From NCBI GenBank assembly GCA_001630475.1, contig KV419407.1, positions 62,001 through 126,000 of the forward strand: a DNA stretch of 64,000 nt. The letters run 5' to 3'. This document shows positions 37,920 through 48,623 of this stretch, one piece after another. Source of the DNA: Sistotremastrum niveocremeum HHB9708. Its lineage: Eukaryota > Basidiomycota > Agaricomycetes > Sistotremastrales > Sistotremastraceae. A program made the translations under genes and the position numbers. Position 1 is the stretch's first letter, and the number at the start of each line of letters is the position of its first letter. The notes below the pieces were generated by a model. It ran no database searches and was not told where the DNA came from. It worked only from the letters and a program-made list of their open reading frames with translations.

Positions 37920-38902
37920 ATGTATTCTATCGCATTGAAATCAAAGCCTATAGTGGTCACCTACGCTGTTGTTACTGCGACTTCGTTGTTTGTGGGCTTC
38001 AGGCTTGGCTCAAGTGTCACTTTTCCACTTGTTCGTACATTGGATATTGCTGCCACAGTGGAAAACGACGAGCTCGACGACATACATCCCGAATATGAAC
38101 AAAGTATTGAGATTGAAGGCGACGGTGACCTCGCGGCCGTTCAACCCGGTATTTTTGAACCTTGCAAGATGGTATCAATTTCAGTCCAGCTGTCGAATTT
38201 GCCATGAGCGTTGATTAGGAGTGTTCCTGCAGATTCTCGTTGTGCGTTATGATCTCAAAATGGATGCAGGAACTATTGCTGCTCAGTATGTTCGATATCC
38301 CACATTGCGAGGGAGAGCCTCTGAAGTCTTCTGAAGATGTTGGTGAGCCACCTTGGCGGATGGTTCTGATTTTTGGAGGCTCATGGTCGTCTACTCGCGT
38401 CTCAAAGCGAAGCAACATTAGCTTGCTACAAGACACTTTCTGTCAAAAATCCCAAGGTCAGTATTGAATTGCATTCTATCGTACCAGATTGATCGTAACG
38501 AGCCGTCACTCCTGACCTTGTGGGTGTGCTAGCTAGTCAGACACTGGGAGATAACTGGGTTTGTCTCAGCGTGTCATTTGGTCCGCATCTCACTCTCTGT
38601 TCAAGGCAGGCTAAGATTGCAGTAAAATGTAATTCGGAAAAGCAAATGCTCGAGTTGGAAGCTGTTGCAAAGAGCCTCAATTTATGTGCCCGGACAATTC
38701 GCAATGTGTGAGTCCAGTGATTACTTATGCATTATTCTCCCTTACACCTGGTCAATCTGTAGAGAACAGGCTGGTGTCCCGACGGTATTGGGAATTGGTC
38801 CAGGTTTCTATCTTTGATTGCCTCAAATACCTGCTCTCATACGACGACCTAGCACCTGTGGAACTAATGAACCAAGTTACGGGGAAATTAAGACTGTTGT
38901 AG
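37920..38902 (+). CDS. PTH2-family peptidyl-tRNA hydrolase-like protein, altered active site
   Basis: An N-terminal hydrophobic anchor (about residues 10-30, VTYAVVTATSLFVGFRLGSS) precedes the PTH2 fold: ILVVRYDLKMDAGTIAAQ, EATLACYKTLSVKNPKLV, RHWEITGQAKIAVKCNSEKQ, LELEAVAKSLNLCARTIRN, TVLGIGPAPVELMNQVTGKL. My exons are 37920-38171, 38233-38285, 38337-38342, 38408-38456, 38533-38558, 38606-38705, 38770-38803 and 38853-38902, in frame for 189 residues. In the family this enzyme frees tRNA from stalled peptidyl-tRNA. Two things are odd. The AAQC motif is only restored by a six-base exon, and gives QCCEATL where QCSHATL is usual. The catalytic DAGRTQ loop is missing, replaced by NAG or NVEQAG. 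It may be inactive or have a changed role. Confidence 0.75.
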
Positions 38903-39035
38903 TGTAGAAATATTATGATGATGCTCTGAGGAATGTACTAGTTGAAACGAGCGCATGGTTGACATCAGTGCCTGCTTACGTCACCATATTTTTGTTCAGC
39001 TCCATCATCGTAAACCTCCTGCTCTGCACTCTCTG

Positions 39036-40220
39036 ATGGCTTCCACCCAGGCAAGTGTGCCCGTTCTGCTGCATTTCTCGCGCAAAAAACTCAACTCTGT
39101 CATAGCATTATGTGTGGGCCGCTGGCCACTTTATACTCTTTACGTGCTCCTTGCGTTACCTCCTCGCATGGGCGACCTTCAAGAGCGCAGCCTACATTTG
39201 GTGGTACAAGAGTGGGTCTCAAATCCAGCTTCGTGCTTTGCCTCGTCCTTACACATGCCGTACAGCTGCCTTCCTGGGAGCTCTAGTTAGTTACGTGATT
39301 GTTGTCCAGTGCGTGGTTTTTGCTCCTTGACGTTTCTTGTCTTTAACCTCCCCCTAGGAAAGCTCTCGGAGTACGCCTTCAAACGTCGTCTTTCATTGTG
39401 TTACCTGTTATCTGATTCAACGCGACAGACCCCGCAGCCGAATGGCGCTTACTTTAAGAGAGCTTTGGCAGATGAAGTGCGCCTCCTGACATCGTCATTG
39501 CTGCCAGTGCTGATAGCAGATTAGAACACACAATATCTCTTGCTCGCATTCTTTTGGTGGATCTCGAAGCCTATCCCTCGTACGTGTCTTCTGTATATCT
39601 TCGAGTAGCATGTTATTCACACAGGTCATCCTCAGTTGCTCTTGGCCCCTTTGCGATTTTCTCGCTCTTCCATACCCTGACGTTCTTCCGTTCCACCATT
39701 CTTCCACTCGTGTTCCCCCCTCCACCCGCGCCTGCTGGTACCCCTCCACCACAGTCATCTTATTCCAAGGTCATCCAGACTTGGGTGAAGTGTATGTGTT
39801 CCATTACTTCTCGGATCGTCATTATTGACAACGTGCTTCAGCCAACTATGATCCTGCCATGAAAGGTATGTCGTGGAATGATTCCCGCGTTCCGCTCACT
39901 GACTGTTTGCAGCTGTGGCGTACATCGAGTTACTCTTACTGGCACGTGTTGTCCTCGGGGCACTCTTCTTGCAAAATTCATTTTCAGCCCCAATTGTCTA
40001 TGTACACTTTGTACGCCAACGCTATTACAACTCGACCTTCACTCGAGATGCCATCGCACATGTTACCCATGTCATTGATGGGCATGCTGCGAAGGAGGGT
40101 CTGCCACCCCTTGTTCCTAAAACTTGGGACACTTTCAAGGCAGTGGTCGGTAAATGGTCGGGTACTGTCCTCACTTCTCAGCCCAATGCTGCCGGAGGGA
40201 GACAACCCGCCAGGAATTAG
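39036..40220 (+). CDS. POM33: TMEM33/POM33/Tts1-family ER and nuclear-pore membrane protein
   Basis: Multi-exon gene reading MASTQ, then HYVWAAGHFILFTCSLRYLL, AWATFKSAAYIWWYK, FLGALVSYVIVVQKALG, YFKRALADE, NTQYLLLAFFWWISKPIP, GPFAIFSLFHTLTFFRST, YIELLLLARVVLGALFLQNS, IVYVHFVRQRYYNSTFTRDA. This is the four-helix Tts1/Pom33/TMEM33 pattern. In yeasts these proteins shape high-curvature ER and help distribute nuclear pores. The first exon is 15 bases long (39036-39050). Its intron (39051-39105) starts with GCAAGT, making it a GC-AG intron; the splice gives Gln followed directly by His-Tyr-Val-Trp, the conserved start of the domain. Stop at 40218-40220. Confidence 0.88.
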
Positions 40221-40507
40221 AGGCTCGTCGAGTTAAATTTGAATAAGGGAGTACAAGTATATATCGTACTGCTTTGTCGTACTTTTCTTTTCCAAGCCTA
40301 TGTTACGTAATCAGACTCTGTTTCGTTCTAATCCTGAGAATAAAGCTTAATAAAGGATGAGCATGAGGTTCTGACTCTACCTCTGGCCCTAGATCTCTGG
40401 TCTTATCTTGTTACATCGGTTTCGTTCAACCCAAAATCCAGCCTCTAGCGCGAGTACGACGTCCGCAGTCTTGGAGAACAGCCGCCATCCGCTCGACGTG
40501 AACCGCC

Positions 40508-43500
40508 ATGTCGAAAGTCCCTCCAACGCGTCATAATACAACGCCCGAGCCAGTCGCTAACCAGGACAGAAGTGTCAATGCCGCCAGTTTCTACGCATCT
40601 CGCAAGTCTAATATCTCGGATCCCGCTATTGCATCGCGCCTCTCGAGTTCGGAGGGCTCGAGACACACAACGTACAGCGCTCCGATTCCTGTTCCATCTC
40701 ACACCACAGCACCGCGTTCTAATACCTTACTTTCGTCTGACATTACGCAAAGCATTCGAGATTCCGAGGCTCAGAACCCCAGCACTGACGATGAAATGCC
40801 GGATCTGATAGCAGAGGATGCTCCTGCCTGGGGTGATAAATCCACATTCCCTTGGACTCCATTGACGGGTTTCGATTCCACCGTCAATATCGACGGCCGT
40901 GACGATGAAGAAGAGATGAAGTGGTGGAATAGCGATGTTCGAGAGAGGAAGAAGCGGCCTGGACCTGGCATGCTGCCACCATTGCTTGCGCAAGAGGTTC
41001 GCAATGCCAACCCATCATTGCACGCCGTGAATGCCACGGTGCCACCCATCGCCAATCGACAGGCGTCGTCGCCCAGCTCTCCCCCAAGCGTGTCCCCTCC
41101 TATTGGTTCTAGCCACGCAACTTCGCCGCCGACCTTCGAAGACATTCAGAAGGCTTCACCCCACCCGAACGCGTACTTTTGCCCCGAGCATTACTCATGG
41201 GTCGTTGTTTCCTGGAAAAGCTCACAACTTACACCCCAAGTGATACCATCATTCAAAGGCACCCTTCCCGACCAGGACCGCAGACGAACGAGGCCATCTT
41301 GTTTGGATGATCCTCACAAGCCTAACCGTACCCATCACTTTCATCATTACCCGCAAGCAGTATCCTCAACAACCCTTCATCCTCCCATCACCTTATTCCG
41401 CGGGAAAACCCGTTCGTCTTCACCCGCAATCACGAAGTCCCGTGGAGACACTGCGGCTTCCAGTCCTAGTCCTGTAGAAGAGACACAGGCCGCCCCCTCA
41501 AACGTCTTGCTTGATCTTTACGTCTGCTGCCAATGCTCTTTCTCTGCACTTGTATCAGGTGCAATTCAGGGCGTTATTCCTCCAAAACACGTCGAGTCGT
41601 TGACTAGACTTCGCCGCGAGACTCCACTACCGAACATAAACGGCCAGACTAGCGTAGTGATGGCATGGGAAGTAATATTAAGGTTATCTTCTTTTTCCAT
41701 AGCATTCCACATAATCTAAAGCAATTCTAGAATCATAGAGAATAATCTATGGAAAGGTGAAGTTCGACGAGTCTCCACGACAGGAAAGGCATTCCAAAAA
41801 CTTGGCTGGAACTCAACTGTGTCAGTGAGCTCTTTGATGTTTTCTATGCCTCTCTCACGAATCAAATAGCATGCGAATATTCGATTCTCTGGGCTATGAT
41901 CTGCCAGATCCCAAATCGGAAGATTCGACTATTGGCCCGCCTGATTTAGACCCTTCAAACCCGGGTGCCAGTGAGAACAAGGCAAAGCTTCTTCGAGCCT
42001 GGCTCGAGATTGGCGCCTATCTATCTGATTACAGACAGCGTCATGGTATGCTCGTTTTCGATTCCCCTGCTGGTAATAGTTGACTGTATAGAACGGCAGT
42101 CAACGAACTTAGAGGGCATACCCCTTACTCCACTGCCGTGCAGATTTCGGATGCCGATCCTAAGATTCGGAAAGCAATCGGAGCGCATCAGGACCAAAGT
42201 CGGCTTGCATGATCTTTCTTAGACTTGAGCTCATACCCTGTCAGTTCCTCAAGGTGCATCAGGATTGGAATCTGTGGTCACTGCCATGAGTGCCCAGTTC
42301 AAAGAATTGGGAATGGCATATTCCACATTCTCGCCCGGTAACGTTCAGGCTGGTAAAAATCTGTGCCTGACTGACTGGTAGGGCTAGAGTTGCTGGAGTT
42401 TGCTTATCGCTCTCAGTGCAGATGCGATCCTGCCAAGACACCTGTCTACTTTGGCCATTTGACACACATCACCACATTCATTGCAAATATTCAACCAACC
42501 CAAGGAACGGCTCTCGAGAATTTGGTGGCCTTGGAAACTTCACGGGGCAGATGGGGCCCTGATGCGATAAGAACGTCCTACACTGCACTTGGGTTTGGAG
42601 CCCAGCATGTTCTCCGCGTGGATTGGAATGAAGAGATCGACGACGATTTCACGTTTAACGCATGGAAGGACGCTGTACGCCGAACATGGGTAGACTCCAC
42701 GTCAAGTAGTCAAAAACGAAGGGACCTCAACGAAGCCCTGCGGATATTGGCTGAGAGTCGGGGTAGCTCCAAGCTCCTTTCATTGCTCGATCAGCACAAG
42801 GGCGATATGGACCCAGACCAGGCCTATAGGACCATAGATGTTCCTCAGCAGACTGAGGATGGGATGTTGTTGATGGTGTTCCAAATGCGTGTTGGTTGAT
42901 TGCTTTCTCCAGAGTCTACGAGATTCATAAATTGCCTTCAGGTCGATGAAATGCCTTCGCAGGTTGAATCTATGAGACAAGCGCTGGCGGTTATCGCGGA
43001 TCAAAGGGATAGCAAACGCATCCGTACCTATCTTGAGACCGGTTCTGATCGTAAGCGTCTTGCTCTACATTAAACTGATTCTGACGATCTTTCAGCTGGA
43101 GACATATCCCATGATCTGCCTCCAGAGTGGCCTCGGGGACTGAATCAACTCGGGAACACTTGTTATCTGAACTCTCTGCGTAAGTCGTTCGTATCGTTAT
43201 CAGGTCGCGTTCCTTAGCTTCTCTAGTTCAATATTTCTATACCATCAAGGACCTTCGCGAAGCAATTGTGCCCTTGAAGGCGATGGAAAACGAGAAATGG
43301 AGCGACGATGATCTTAAGCGACACAGAGTGGGGGGTAGAATGGTCACGAGGCGGGAGATCATGAGATCGAGAAAATGTTCGCAATGATTTCCTCGAGTGT
43401 CAAGAACTCATCTCATGTGCTTCTCAGTTGTCTCTCAGTTATCCTCCCTGTTCACGGACCTAGAGTGTAGCACCGTGCCTTCGGTTACACCGTCTCTGGA

Positions 43501-45137
43501 GCTTGCTAAGCTAGCCCTGGTCACTTCAAAAGACGAAGAGGAAGATGAACACGACCTTAGCAAGTCGGGTACGGAATCATCTAACAGTACCGACGCGACC
43601 CTCGTGGATGAACCTCTGCCTGTGTCTGGTTCAGTTTTACCATTATCTATACTTGGGAAAAGACCACGCGAAGGCGAGAGTGCAGCCACCCAAACCCCGA
43701 AGATCTCTGGCACCTCGGAATCTATTGTCAAAGATTCTCAGGAAGGCCCACAAGGAACCGCGGATGCAGAGATGCATGATGGAACTACGGACAATTCACG
43801 TTCGAAGCCCCCTCCTTTACCACCCCGCCGTAAAACGGAACCAACATCTGACTCCTTAATGATGTTTGGTAAGAGGCTAATTCTCAAAGTATCCTCTTTT
43901 GTGACAATTACAAAACAGGCAAGCAACATGATGTCGCAGAATGTATGGACAACTGTCTTTTCCAAATCGAAGCCGCGTTGCTTCGGTCTGACGACGATGC
44001 AGAGGTCGGCGGTGCCAGTCAAAAGAGTCTTGTGAAGAGGTGAATAGCACTCTCAGTTGTACATCGGGTACTAATCACACCGACGATAGACTGTTTTATG
44101 GCAAGATACGACAGCGCATCACACCACCCGTTTCAGATCGCCCTGTTCGATCTACGACACATGAACGTGATGATTTCTTCTCCCATCTCCCGGTTAACGT
44201 TTCGGAGGAAGGTTTCGATTTATACGACGGCTTGAGTGGATACTTCGATGATAGTGTCGAGTTCCAAGGCCATAAGGCCAAAATGGAAGTCACTCTTCTT
44301 GATTTACCTCCGGTTCTCCAAATTCAACTCCAGGTCTGTCACAAGTGTTTACCGCACTGGATTCCCACGGCTAAATTTCTATTAGCGCGTTCAATTCAAC
44401 CGAGTTCTACAACAAGCGTATAAATCCCAAGAATATGTCAAATTCGAGGAGAATCTATATGTCGATCGGTTCCTGGAGTCGGCCAATCCCTCGAAAAAGC
44501 AACGATCAAAGGTGATACAGAGCGAATTATCACGCTGTCGCGATCGAATATATGCTTTAGTGAAGGATGAAGTAAGTGAACAGCATGATAAGTCTATACT
44601 ACGCTCATGGTGCCCATGAATAGCAAGCTCCTTTCGCAGAACATCTCGATGTGACCTCGAAATTCCTGATCAAACACTCATTCCTCGATACCACTCAGGA
44701 ACTGAGTGAATTCTTGTCCCAAGAGCGTGAAGCTGTGACGGCTGAGCTCGGGAAGCTTCGCGAAGAAATCAAGCGACATAAAGAGGATTTAGAAGCTTTG
44801 TGGGCCGACGAACGATCGGCAGCTTACGAGCTGACATCGGTGTTCATTCACCGAGGGTCGTCTCCCTCCTGGGGACACTACTTCTTTTATGCGCGCTGTT
44901 TACCAGATCGACCAGACTCATGGTTCAAGATGAACGACAGCGAGGTGACTATGGTCTCGAAGGATGAAGTGTTGGCGGATAGCACGGGGTCGACGGCGAA
45001 TCCGTATCTGGTACGAGACGTATATATCCTGTGCTGGCACCTTCTAACCTATGAGGATGTAGTTGGTGTATGCCAGGAAAGATGCACAAGTCATCCAAAC
45101 AGCGAAACGCGATCCCGTTTCAGATGAGAAGAGCTGA
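40508..45137 (+). CDS. UBP2: Ubiquitin carboxyl-terminal hydrolase UBP2-like
   Basis: Large multi-exon deubiquitinase gene. The first about 400 residues are low-complexity. The middle is the UBP2-specific helical region (LLEFAYRSQCRCDPAKTPVY, DDFTFNAWKDAVRRTW, ALRILAESRGSSKLLSLL). The USP catalytic domain starts with the Cys box GLNQLGNTCYLNSLLQYFY, continues with KQHDVAECMDNCLFQIE (the QQDxxE-type box), FYGKIRQRI, SVEFQGHKAKMEVTLLDLPP, FNRVLQQAYKSQEYVKFEE, a charged coiled segment, and ends with the His box GSSPSWGHYFFYARCLPD and NPYLLVYARKD. Yeast Ubp2 trims K63-linked chains and opposes the Rsp5 ligase at endosomes. Catalytic Cys and His are present, so it should be active. Stop 45135-45137. 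Exon borders in the 41680-42390 part are approximate. Confidence 0.87.
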
Positions 45138-45286
45138 AGTGCAGGTGGAGATGGGAGATGTAGTAATGATGGGATTTCTTTGATACAATTTGGATAATTG
45201 CGATGTAGTCTGGAAATTTGGGAGATATAAAAAGTCTCATTCAGAAGAATGCGATATGAGGGGACTCCTAAAGAGTTTCGACACTG

Positions 45287-45622
45287 TCATTGTGAGTTTT
45301 GTTGTCGTGCAGGGGGTTTGTTGGATGAATCATTGGTGGGCTGGGGCTGGGGCTGGGGCTCGTTCGATGACTCTAATCCGGACAGCAGACCCTCCAAGTC
45401 TTCCAAGATGCCGTCTAGCTTGCTCTCCACATCTCGAGCTACATCGTCTGCGAATTGCAGACGTTTCAAGACCGCAGCAATGTCTGCCTCGGATGCGTCG
45501 GCGTCAACGTCTTCACCCAGCAGAGCTGCTAGTTTCGCGAGCTGATCAGGTAGGTCATCCATCTGAACTGATTGTGGTTTAGGTGATGGGCGGTTCTGTT
45601 GAGAGTTTGCTTGCGAAGACAT
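45287..45622 (-). CDS. Small acidic helical protein, 111 residues, unknown
   Basis: Single exon, ATG at 45622. A short Ser/Gln/Pro-rich start is followed by an acidic helical core (DDLPDQLAKLAALLGEDVDA, DIAAVLKRLQFADDVARDVE, SKLDGILEDLEGLLSGLE) with heptad-like leucines, suggesting a coiled coil. A PQPQPQP stretch from a GGGGCT repeat and a polar tail follow. It fits neatly between the UBP2 stop (149 bases away) and the MCR1 start (80 bases away, divergent). I do not recognise a family; the core resembles subunits of small coiled-coil complexes, but no name can be given. Confidence 0.6.
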   Translation of the reverse strand: MSSQANSQQNRPSPKPQSVQMDDLPDQLAKLAALLGEDVDADASEADIAAVLKRLQFADDVARDVESKLDGILEDLEGLLSGLESSNEPQPQPQPTNDSSNKPPARQQNSQ

Positions 45623-45702
45623 GAACGTCGAGGGCAAGCGGCCGATCAATCACGTCATCATTTCTCAGATCGCAACTCAGGCTCAAGTTGCTAAACGCTG
45701 CC

Positions 45703-47098
45703 ATGTTCAGGACCGCACTTTCTCGAACTGCTCTGGTGAGCTCACTTACAGTAACTTTATTCACACTCCTGTTGACGTGCTTTGGTACCTAGCGCAACAC
45801 TCGTCGCTACGCGACCTCTGCGCCTGCTTCCAGTGGATCAAACTGGGCCATTTATCTTGCTGGTGCAGGTGCTGCTGGTCTGGGAGCCTACGTTTACCTT
45901 GGTCAAACACCTGAAACGCCTAAAAAGCCAATACAAGAGAAGAGTCCTTTGGACCCCAAAAACTTCGTGGATTTCAAGCTCAAGAAAGTTGAGCCATACA
46001 ACCACAACACCGCAAAGTATGCTCTGTACCAAACCTCCTACATATACGCACGTTGACATGCTATCGCACTCAGATTCATCTTTGAGCTGCCCGAGGATCA
46101 AGCCTCCTTGCTACCAGTTGCTTCTTGCGTGGTCGTGAAAGCTTCGGACCCAGAGGCCTTGAAAGATAGCAAAGGCAAACCCATCATCCGCCCTTACACT
46201 CCGGTTTCTCCCTCAGATGCTCCCGGAGAGCTTGCCTTCCTCATCAAAAAATATGACTCCGGAAACGCATCCAAGTATATACACGAACTCAAAGTAGGAG
46301 ACTCGTTGGCTATCAAGGGCCCGATTGCCAAGTTTGACTTCAAAAGTATGCTCACATATTCTCTTGAGCAACCCTAATGTTCCGTGATATCTCTAGTCAA
46401 TCAGTTTGATGAAGTGGGCTTGATTGGTGGTGGAAGTGGAATGTGAGTCGACAATCCAACTACCTCGGGCGCTTCCTGATGCGCGCATACAGCACTCCAT
46501 TATATCAGGTTTGCCCGGGGCCGTTGAGAGTACCCTTTCCTCCGCTCAAAAATGAAACTTTTCCGTAGATCGTGGAATACGCTTTATCGAAGAAGGACAA
46601 CAAGACCAAATTCAAACTCATTTTTGCGAATGAGACGGAGGCGGACATCCTTTTGCGAGAAGAATTCGATTCTATGAAAAAGAAATACCCCGATACATTT
46701 GACGTCGTATATGTCGTTACGAAACCGGAAAAACCCTGGAAAGGTACGAGGCATGCTGTCTGACTCTTCGCTTTCTCAAACGCGGGACAGGCAAAACTGG
46801 ATATGTGACCAAGGAGATAATCAAAGAAACTGTGGCTTCACCTGATGCTGGAGACAAGGTCAAACTGTTTATATGTGGTAAGTCATGGATGGAGATCATG
46901 GGAATGAAGAACGCCATTAACCGGCCATCTAGGACCCCCAGGTCAAGTTGCCGCAGTAGCAGGCAAAAAAGATGGCATGAAACAAGGAGAACTGGGAGGG
47001 ATACTAAAAGAACTGGGATATACTTCGGATCAAGTTCGTCTCTCACTACTGCCTACTCTCTGACCGCTGAATATATGTCGCAGGTGTTCAAATTTTAA
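45703..47098 (+). CDS. MCR1: Mitochondrial NADH-cytochrome b5 reductase MCR1
   Basis: FAD enzyme moving electrons from NADH to cytochrome b5; the Mcr1 form sits in the outer membrane and intermembrane space. Exon 1 (MFRTALSRTAL) and the start of exon 2 (RNTRRYATSAPASS) form a mitochondrial presequence, followed by a membrane helix (WAIYLAGAGAAGLGAYVYLG). FAD-binding motif RPYTPVS is followed by GELAFLIKKYDSGNASKYIH (isoalloxazine/phosphate loop). The NADH domain has EVGLIGGGSGITPLYQIVEY, then IFANETEADILLREE and, at the end, VKLFICGPPGQVAAVAG. Length, about 330 residues, fits. Intron 1 covers 45736-45799. The motifs CGPPG and GGGSGITP identify the family firmly. Confidence 0.94.
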
Positions 47099-47185
47099 CT
47101 GACATTAGAATTATTATTGTACATTTCGAGTTCAGATCCAGTCTTGGATCGTTGAGAAAAAACTTCTACACAAGAAATCCAAGTC

Positions 47186-48390
47186 TCATATACCAAGTGA
47201 ACTCGACGAATGAGAGCCCCATAGGCCTAACTTTCGAAGTACCCCCATCAAACGCATGTAACTCCCTGGTGAGGAAGAAACACCCTTCCCTTTCACACCG
47301 ACGTACGGCGCAAGATCACCCGACTTTAGCCCAGCTTCGTAATCGGCAAGATATTTGGCAATGACGGGAGCAGCGAGCCCCGTCACGACAGCGATCTGCA
47401 AAGCCAATTGGGCGGATCCCAAATCCTCATTTGCTCCCAGAAGCTCATGCAGAACGCCAGTGAAAGTTTGCAAGCGACCGGCATTGAGCGACTTGGGCTC
47501 CATAAAATACCTGTACTGCCGACTCATGAAAATCACCCGAGGGTCTGATACAGAAGCGGTCGTGGAGGGATGGGAAAGGTCGAGCCCAACTCTGGGAGAC
47601 GTATGAATCGTGGGGAATTTGACTCTGGCATGCATGGGAGCCAAAGAAAGATAGGATTGATTGGCACCAACGTTTTCACGCAAAGCGAAAACATTGTCCT
47701 TCCATAGGTTCTGGACGAGGTCTGGAATTGAATGGCAAGAAAATGCCCGAAGAATTTCGTCCACTAGCAGCGAAGGGCCTGATATGACTTTGCCATCTTG
47801 AATTCTCCGTATAGTGCGGAACAAGATGCCGCCTTTAGTATGAGAGGCCGGATGATTAAAGTGTTGAGAAGAGACAGGATTCCCGAAAGTAATGTCTAAG
47901 CCCTTCCGTGTGCCTCCTCTGTAACCTCCGGCCGGGGAAGGTACATCTGGTCCTGAGGACGCAGCGCCTGGGGATCGACGAGGGACACGATGGAAATACC
48001 TACGTTGAGGTCAGCCACCAAGGCAAAACCATCAGGATAGAGATCGTACCAGTTACAGGAGCGTTTTTGTTCCTCTACACCATGGCAGAACGGGTCAATG
48101 TGAAATGAGCTATTCTGGAGGTAGAATTCGACCTCCAGCAGCTCGTAATCGACGTGCGTGCCATTGTGGTGTACGCGAAGGACTTGCGTATGCAGCAAAG
48201 TTCGGGCAAGGACAGAAAACCGCTCGCTGATCTGATCGTCGGTTGTGAGAGTGGTCAGATCTAACAAGGCGGGATCAAAAGCAGCCTTTGGTTTTGCGTT
48301 TGGTGCATGAACAGTCTTGGGCAGCTTTGAAGGCCGCTGGGATTGTTCGAAAGACAACGAATCAACAGCAGTCCTCTTGGATGTGCTCAT
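47186..48390 (-). CDS. Conserved fungal protein, distantly alkyladenine-glycosylase-like, unknown function
   Basis: Two exons (48390-48050, 47999-47186) give exactly 384 residues. After a basic start (SKRTAVDS), the core reads LARTLLHTQVLRVHHNGTHV, then LLEVEFYL, FHIDPFCHGVEEQKRSCNWY, GGYRGGTRKGLDITFG, GGILFRTIRRIQDGKVISGP, SLLVDEILRAF and a C-terminal helical part (LQLALQIAVVTGLAAP region). The order 'EVExYL ... DPF.H ... GGxLxR ... GPS' recalls 3-methyladenine/alkyladenine DNA glycosylase (EVEAYL with the catalytic Glu, then ILIRA, GPGKL). Only short motifs agree, so homology is uncertain. I cannot name the reaction. Stop codon 47186-47188; MCR1 ends 87 bases away on the other strand. Confidence 0.7.
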
Positions 48391-48623
48391 TCGATGTCCA
48401 CCTCAGGCCGCCTGGCATGGACGAGCTGAGACACGGAGGCAGATTGGCACTCATGGTCTTGTATTCCAGTACGGAAGGGTGAGCGCCCAATCAGTGGCCA
48501 GCGTCAGAAGTTAATTAGCGAGTGCATGAGAAATTGAGAATGATGTTGTACAACGTGTAGAAAATACAGCGGAGAACATGGCGGGAACGACGACGAGCAG
48601 GAGCAAAGGAGTGAAGAGAATGA

